A DNA stretch of 10,275 bases from an uncultured Paracoccaceae bacterium. Its GTDB lineage: Bacteria; Pseudomonadota; Alphaproteobacteria; Rhodobacterales; Rhodobacteraceae. Below the pieces are notes generated by a model, which saw nothing but the letters and a program-made list of their open reading frames with translations, had not been told where the DNA came from and did not search any database. The translations under genes and the position numbers were made by a program. The stretch spans positions 1 to 10,275 of the forward strand of contig CALBSG010000004.1 of assembly GCA_937927675.1 (NCBI GenBank). The letters are read 5' to 3'. Below are positions 5,102-10,275 of this stretch, piece by piece (the stretch's first letter is position 1; each line of letters begins with the position of its first letter).

Positions 5102-6484
5102 ATGTTCCGCGAGGTCACGCTTCCTTTCTGGCTTCTTGTGCTGATCGTCGGCTTTGCCGCCGTGACCTTTGCCTCGCATTTTCTGTTCCCCTCCGTCCGC
5201 TGGTTCTTTCGCAAGCGCGCGGAACGGGCGCTCGCGCAGCTGAATGCCCGGCTGGATCGGCCGATTGAATGGTTCAAGCTGGCCCGACGTCAGGACATGA
5301 TCGTGCGGCTGTCCTATGACCCAAAGGTCATGGAGGCGGTGGCCGAACATGCGGCAGAAACCGGTGTGCCGGGTGCCGTCGCTTTTGAAGAAGCCCGCCG
5401 CTATGCCCGCGAAATCGTGCCGGGCTTTTCGGCGACGCTGTATTTCGGGGTCGCGACGCGGCTGGCGCGTTGGATCAGCCGCGGGCTTTATCGGGTGCGG
5501 ATTGGCAAAGTGGACCCGGCTTTGGCCGGTGGTCTTGACCGCAAGGCCACGGTGATCTTTGTGATGAACCATCGGTCGAACATGGATTATGTCTTGGTGA
5601 CTTGGTTGGTCGCCAATCGTTCGGCGCTGTCTTATGCGGTGGGGGAATGGGCGCGGATCTGGCCGTTTTCGCGGATGATCCGGGCGATGGGGGCCTATTT
5701 CATCCGGCGCGGCAGTCGCAATACGCTCTACCGTCGGGTGCTGGCGCGCTATGTTCAGATGGCAACCGAGGAAGGCACGACGCAGGCGATCTTTCCCGAA
5801 GGTGGGCTTAGCTTGGATGGTCGGGTCGGCGCGGCCAAGATGGGGCTTTTGAATTACATCGTCACCGGGGCCGGACCGGGCCGCGATGTGCTGTTTGTGC
5901 CGGTCGGGCTGGCCTATGACCGGGTGCTGGAGGATCGGGTTCTGGTCGCCGCGGGGCAAGCCGGACAGCGCAAGTTTCGCGCAGGCGTCGGCGCGATCCT
6001 GCGCTTTGCCGCGGCGAACCTGTGGCGGCGCTTGCGTGGCCGGTTCAAGGGCTTTGGTACGGCCGCGGTTGGGTTTGGCCCACCGATCTCGCTCAAAGCG
6101 TTCATGACGGCCAACCCGCAGGCTGCGACCGAAGCATTGGGCGCGCATCTGATGGCCGAGATCGAAAAGGTCGTGCCGGTATTGCCCGTGCCGTTGGTCG
6201 CCGCCGCGCTGCGGGCAGAACCGGTGGACCGCGCTGCGCTCTTGGCAAATGTGGCCTCGCTTGCCGCCCGTTTGACCGCGCTGGGGGCAGTGTTGAAACT
6301 GCCGCCACAGGGGATGCCGCAGGCGGTGGAGGAGGGGCTTGCCCCGCTTTTGGCGCGCGGTCTGATCGGCAGCGATTTGCGTGCCACACTCGGCTCTGCC
6401 GCGATTTTGGCCTATTACGCGGCCTCGGTCGAACAGCGTCTTGATCCTGTGTCTCCGGATAACGCTGCGATGCGGCGGACATAA
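5102..6484 (+). CDS. PlsB-like glycerol-3-phosphate / 1-acylglycerol-3-phosphate acyltransferase
   Basis: A 460-aa membrane-associated acyltransferase of the PlsC/PlsB superfamily (PF01553), which puts fatty acyl groups on glycerol phosphate in phospholipid synthesis. One N-terminal membrane segment (about 9-30) precedes the catalytic region. All four motifs are present: the HX4D catalytic pair H157/D162 in NHRSNMD, GAYFIRRGSRN (197-207), FPEGGLS (231-237) and FVPVGLAYDRVLED (265-278). The last motif looks more like PlsB-type enzymes than PlsC, but the protein is much shorter than E. coli PlsB (about 800 aa), so sn-1 versus sn-2 use is open. Residues 370-460 form an Ala/Leu-rich helical tail of unknown role. 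I chose ATG 5102 because the open frame from 4883 would overlap ecm and its promoter. It precedes ccr by 108 bp on the same strand. Confidence 0.85.
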   Translation: MFREVTLPFWLLVLIVGFAAVTFASHFLFPSVRWFFRKRAERALAQLNARLDRPIEWFKLARRQDMIVRLSYDPKVMEAVAEHAAETGVPGAVAFEEARRYAREIVPGFSATLYFGVATRLARWISRGLYRVRIGKVDPALAGGLDRKATVIFVMNHRSNMDYVLVTWLVANRSALSYAVGEWARIWPFSRMIRAMGAYFIRRGSRNTLYRRVLARYVQMATEEGTTQAIFPEGGLSLDGRVGAAKMGLLNYIVTGAGPGRDVLFVPVGLAYDRVLEDRVLVAAGQAGQRKFRAGVGAILRFAAANLWRRLRGRFKGFGTAAVGFGPPISLKAFMTANPQAATEALGAHLMAEIEKVVPVLPVPLVAAALRAEPVDRAALLANVASLAARLTALGAVLKLPPQGMPQAVEEGLAPLLARGLIGSDLRATLGSAAILAYYAASVEQRLDPVSPDNAAMRRT

Positions 6485-6507
6485 AATTACAAATTCTGCG
6501 CTGCACC

Positions 6508-6537
6508 TATTGCATTATTGCGTCTGTGGGGTATCTC
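6508..6537 (+). promoter_or_regulatory. Candidate ccr promoter with TATTGC direct repeats
   Basis: TTGCAT (6510-6515), 16 nt, TATCTC (6532-6537) would start transcription near 6544, about 49 nt before ATG 6593. The -10 resembles that proposed for ecm (TATCTG). TATTGC occurs twice with an 8-bp period (6508-6513 and 6516-6521), overlapping the -35. An ATTTGCAA string (6575-6582) overlaps the ribosome-binding site. RamB/ScfR-family regulators of ccr genes favour TTTGCAAA-like sites, but the match is partial. Confidence 0.35.
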
Positions 6538-6592
6538 ATTGCCGGAACCCGCCCCGATTCTGCGGCGCGGCACGATTTGCAAGGAGGCCCAA

Positions 6593-7885
<1,293 letters not shown>

Positions 7886-7912
7886 GCGTGCTAGGCTGAA
7901 CCCATCTGCAAA

Positions 7913-7949
7913 CAAGGCCGCAGTTCCAAAGACTGCGGCCTTGTCTTTC
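7913..7949 (+). terminator. Intrinsic terminator of ccr
   Basis: CAAGGCCGCAGT 7913-7924 pairs perfectly with ACTGCGGCCTTG 7932-7943 (12 bp, 7-nt loop), followed by TCTTTC. It lies 27 nt after the ccr stop codon and is the clearest intrinsic terminator in the window. In the remaining 150 bp up to the next gene I see only the GATATTTGCGC motif and no convincing promoter. Confidence 0.9.
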
Positions 7950-7960
7950 GATATTTGCGC
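7950..7960 (+). repeat. GATATTTGCGC motif downstream of a terminator, copy 2
   Basis: Identical over 11 bases to 1694-1704 and in the same setting, immediately after a terminator hairpin and in the same strand sense. Confidence 0.45.
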
Positions 7961-8097
7961 ACTATTGCCCGGACTCTTTGCACACGCAGCGCTAGACTGT
8001 TTTCAGAATCGACACAATCTTGGGGCGAGCCGCCGACCATCTGGCGCAGGCCTGAGACAAGCTCGATGGTACGATAACAGTGTTGACGGGGGGCCTT

Positions 8098-8292
8098 ATG
8101 CGCCATGAATGGGTTTTTGATGTGCTGCGGGATCTGAAAGCCTATGCACAATCAAATGGCCTTCCCGCTCTGGCGGCAAAGGCAGAGGAGGCGCTGACCA
8201 TCGCCCGCGCCGAGATTATCGCCCTGCCGGCAAGCGAGGCGGGTGCGGATCCCGGTCCCGGCGCTCCTCCGATCAGTGGACGTCGGCACTAG
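8098..8292 (+). CDS. Small conserved hypothetical protein (64 aa)
   Basis: A 64-aa protein. Residues 1-45 (MRHEWVFDVLRDLKAYAQSN, then an Ala/Glu-rich segment) should form two amphipathic helices. Residues 46-64 are a disordered Pro/Gly tail. I recall short proteins with the HEWVFDVLxDLKxYAxxNGL pattern as common in Rhodobacteraceae, where they have no assigned function, so I treat this as a real gene. ATG 8098 is preferred to an in-frame GTG at 8080 because the conserved part begins at MRHEW. The ribosome site is poor: only a G-run (8088-8093) lies upstream. It ends 54 bp before the helicase gene on the same strand. There is no signal peptide, membrane helix or cysteine. Confidence 0.65.
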   Translation: MRHEWVFDVLRDLKAYAQSNGLPALAAKAEEALTIARAEIIALPASEAGADPGPGAPPISGRRH

Positions 8293-8310
8293 CGCTGGGC
8301 GTCGGCGGCT

Positions 8311-8346
8311 CTGGTCCTTTGCGGGGCAACCCCCTATGGTCTGCGC
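8311..8346 (+). promoter_or_regulatory. Possible promoter giving a leaderless helicase transcript
   Basis: TATGGT (8335-8340) matches the -10 consensus at 4 of 6 positions and ends 6 nt before ATG 8347, placing the transcription start on the start codon. The -35 region is weak (TGGTCC, 8312-8317). No Shine-Dalgarno sequence is present before the ATG. A short GGGG/CCCC hairpin (8323-8326 with 8331-8334) lies in the spacer. Confidence 0.3.
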
Positions 8347-10215
8347 ATGCTTCCGACCCTTACCTTCTCTGACGATCAGGCCGAGGCCTATGACCGCGTT
8401 GCGGCCAGCCTTTTGTCTATGGGCATCGACCTTGCCGAAGGTGTGCTGACACCGCGCGCCGAAGGCAAAGCCTCGGTTTTGGCGGTGATCGGCAAGGCTG
8501 GCTCGGGTAAGACCATGCTTTTGGCCAGCCTTTACAAAGCTATGCAGGCCGCCGGTGTCGATATCGTTTCGGGCGATTACGAAGGTCGCCGCCGCAAGGA
8601 CCGCCGAACACTGGCCATTCTGGCCCCCACGAACAAGGCCGCCTCGGTGCTGCGGTTGCGCGGCGTGCCGGCGACCACCATTCACCGCATCCTCTATACC
8701 CCCGTCTATGACCCGCAATATGAAAAGATCGCCGAATGGCTGACAGGGCAGGGGCCGCGCCCCTCGGTCGAGGCGGAAGGGCTGACGGAACTGGCGCTTG
8801 ACCGGGCCAAGGCGTTTTATGATCAGGTCGCCTCCATCCCCGGTGCCTTGGCTGCGGCTGGCCTGCGCGGCAGCGATTTCATCAAGGGCTGGAAGCGCCG
8901 TGAAGAACCGCTGGATGTCGGCTTTGTCGATGAAAGCTCGATGCTGGATGAACGCCAGCTCGACGATCTGCGCGAAATCTTCCCCGCCTTGGTTCTGTTC
9001 GGTGATCCCGCACAGCTTGCCCCCGTCGGCCAAAGCGGGGCCATGGTCTTTGATCGGCTGGCCGAACCGCTGAAGTTGAACCTGCACCGCATTCACCGGC
9101 AAACGCAGGACAATCCGATCCTTGATCTGGCCCATGCTCTGGCGGACGAGCGGGTGGGGTTCGACGATTTTGAACGTCTGGTCGAAGATACCGCCAAACG
9201 CGATGACCGTGTGGTCTGGGCCGAACGGGTGGACGCCGATCTGATGGCGCGCAGCCCGGTGCTGGTCTGGCGCAATGCCACCCGCATCCGGTTGATCACC
9301 GCCTTTCGCGCCGCCTATGGCGCGCCCGAGGATGATCTCATGCCGGGCGAACCTCTGATCTGCGATGGCATCGAACTGCCACTGAAACACCGCAAGAAGC
9401 GGATCGACCTTGAGGCGCGCGGCCTCATCAAAGGCGCGCAGGTCATCTACCTTGGCCCGGGCAATCGAACCGGTTTTGCTAAACTCCATGTCATGGGGGC
9501 CGAAGAGCCGCAGCTTTCTGCCGCCTCGATCATCAAGATCGAACGCCCGGACGAAGAAGAGCCCTTCATCCCGCATGCCGCCACCATGGGGGCGGCCTTC
9601 CTGCATGGGGCTGCGGTGACGATCCACAAGGCACAGGGCAGTCAGTGGGAAAACGTGCAGGTCTTTGCGCCCGATCTCTACGCCGCGGCCGCCGCCGGTC
9701 GCACAGAGGCCGGGGTGCCCTTGTGGAAACGTCTGGCCTATGTCGCGATCACGCGCGCCAGGAAGCGCCTCTACCTGAGCCACGCGCAGACCCGCATGCT
9801 GCACGGCCAGACCCGCTACAACCTGAGCAGCCGCTTCCTCGACGAGCTGCCCGAGTCCTGCCTGAAATGGATCAGTCCGAAGCAGGGCGGCTGGGGCACG
9901 GGACTCGGGCGCGGCGGGTCCGGTCAGGGTGCTGCTTCGGCGCAGCCGGCCTGGGGCCGCAGCGGCCTCGGTGACTCGGGCTCAGGCCGTGGCGGCAAGG
10001 AGGCGGCCTACAGTGGCGCTGGCAGCGTGCCGGCGCAGAAGTCCGCGCCGGCGCACGGCATCCGGGTCGGCATGAAGGTGTTCCATAACAAGTTCGGCGA
10101 GGGCAAGGTGCTGACGGTCGAAGGGCAGGGCGACGATGCACGGGCCCAGGTCAACTTTGCCCGTCATGGCAGCAAGTGGCTGGCGCTGGCGATCGCCAAG
10201 CTGACGCCGGTCTGA
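8347..10215 (+). CDS. Chimeric superfamily 1 helicase: RecD-like body with a betaproteobacterial UvrD C-terminus
   Basis: A 622-aa reading frame. Residues 1-470 are a RecD-like SF1 DNA helicase: Walker A GKAGSGKT (49-56), motif Ia APTNKAAS, Walker B VDESSM with D195/E196, motif III GDPAQLAPVG (219-228), the RIHRQ segment, motif V TIHKAQGSQW (425-434), and motif VI AYVAITRA (464-471) with R470. From about residue 470 the text is UvrD: RLYLSHAQTRMLHGQTRYN, SRFLDELPE, a Gly/Ser-rich linker (about 505-570) and a Tudor-like end (571-622) with VFHNKFGEGKVL and KWLALAIAKLTPV. This matches Burkholderiales UvrD as I recall it, not RecD-like proteins, which end soon after motif VI (about 500 aa). Codon choice changes at the same point. 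The body should be a real ATP-dependent helicase gene; the tail probably does not belong to it. Confidence 0.85.
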   Translation: MLPTLTFSDDQAEAYDRVAASLLSMGIDLAEGVLTPRAEGKASVLAVIGKAGSGKTMLLASLYKAMQAAGVDIVSGDYEGRRRKDRRTLAILAPTNKAASVLRLRGVPATTIHRILYTPVYDPQYEKIAEWLTGQGPRPSVEAEGLTELALDRAKAFYDQVASIPGALAAAGLRGSDFIKGWKRREEPLDVGFVDESSMLDERQLDDLREIFPALVLFGDPAQLAPVGQSGAMVFDRLAEPLKLNLHRIHRQTQDNPILDLAHALADERVGFDDFERLVEDTAKRDDRVVWAERVDADLMARSPVLVWRNATRIRLITAFRAAYGAPEDDLMPGEPLICDGIELPLKHRKKRIDLEARGLIKGAQVIYLGPGNRTGFAKLHVMGAEEPQLSAASIIKIERPDEEEPFIPHAATMGAAFLHGAAVTIHKAQGSQWENVQVFAPDLYAAAAAGRTEAGVPLWKRLAYVAITRARKRLYLSHAQTRMLHGQTRYNLSSRFLDELPESCLKWISPKQGGWGTGLGRGGSGQGAASAQPAWGRSGLGDSGSGRGGKEAAYSGAGSVPAQKSAPAHGIRVGMKVFHNKFGEGKVLTVEGQGDDARAQVNFARHGSKWLALAIAKLTPV

Positions 10216-10275
10216 AGTTCTGCCTGAAGCCCCTGTGCTGCTTCAGCAGACTTTGTTGCCGTGGCGCAGCACCCG
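9757..10275 (+). other. Segment of apparent betaproteobacterial origin (uvrD 3' end and downstream DNA)
   Basis: From about 9757 to the window end, codon use shifts towards C/G-ending codons: CTG, CTC, AGC, TAC and GAG replace the CTT, TCG, TAT and GAA common before. The encoded text becomes that of a Burkholderiales-type UvrD C-terminus. The exact boundary cannot be set because motif VI is shared; 9735-9765 contains it. The 60 bases after the stop codon show no alphaproteobacterial landmark. Confidence 0.7.
10224..10246 (+). terminator. Possible terminator hairpin after the uvrD-type tail
   Basis: CTGAAGC 10224-10230 pairs with GCTTCAG 10240-10246 (7 bp, 9-nt loop), 8 nt after the stop codon. 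It is followed by a T-containing but interrupted tract (CTTTGTTG). Weak but well placed. Confidence 0.35.

Noticed and set aside
8152..9804. 550-codon open frame on the - strand opposite the helicase
   Set aside because: Antisense shadow; it stops matching anything coherent and overlaps the helicase motifs codon by codon.
8347..10215. Reading the whole frame as an ordinary UvrD/Rep helicase
   Set aside because: The N-terminal 470 residues have RecD-like spacing, with GDPAQLAPVG and TIHKAQGSQW and no UvrD 1B/2B insert text. Only the last 150 residues are UvrD.

Overview
The window reads as a chromosomal segment of an alphaproteobacterium of the Rhodobacteraceae (Rhodobacter/Paracoccus-like). 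Evidence: high GC, dense short intergenic gaps, an ethylmalonyl-CoA mutase and a crotonyl-CoA carboxylase/reductase that closely resemble my recollection of the Rhodobacter sphaeroides proteins (Ccr is 430 aa here, as there), a lineage-typical DUF6455 protein, and the GATATTT motif behind terminators. No tRNA, rRNA, CRISPR array, insertion sequence or phage gene was seen.

Layout, left to right. Positions 1-96 hold the 3' end of a gene on the + strand, perhaps an alpha/beta hydrolase. It is followed by a DUF1993 (DinB-like) gene at 218-706 and a DUF1989 gene at 770-1633 (the family of urea carboxylase-associated and carboxyguanidine deiminase proteins). A tandem double hairpin at 1636-1682 separates these from a convergent - strand block. 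That block is deoD (purine nucleoside phosphorylase, 1728-2432), a small cysteine-rich DUF6455 gene (2490-2849) with an FNR-type box upstream, and ecm (2969-4933). A divergent promoter region (4934-5101) separates ecm from a PlsB-like acyltransferase (5102-6484), followed by ccr (6593-7885) and a clear intrinsic terminator (7913-7949). The right end has a 64-aa small protein gene (8098-8292) and a RecD-like superfamily 1 helicase (8347-10215).

Function. Ccr and Ecm carry out two steps of the ethylmalonyl-CoA pathway: reductive carboxylation of crotonyl-CoA to ethylmalonyl-CoA, then B12-dependent rearrangement to methylsuccinyl-CoA. The pathway assimilates acetyl-CoA in organisms that lack isocitrate lyase or supplement it. 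A membrane glycerolipid acyltransferase sits between the two genes. The epimerase and the later enzymes of the pathway are not in this window.

Main anomaly. The helicase is a chimera. About residues 1-470 are a normal alphaproteobacterial RecD-like helicase. From motif VI onward (about nt 9735-9765) it becomes the C-terminus of a betaproteobacterial (Burkholderiales-like) UvrD, including its terminal Tudor-like domain, and codon usage changes at the same place. An assembly join at a motif shared by both helicases is the likeliest explanation; a true gene fusion is less likely but would be remarkable. Other observations are regulatory: an FNR-type box before the DUF6455 gene, direct repeats around the ecm promoter, possible leaderless starts of the acyltransferase and helicase genes, and a run of three hairpins before the DUF1989 gene.
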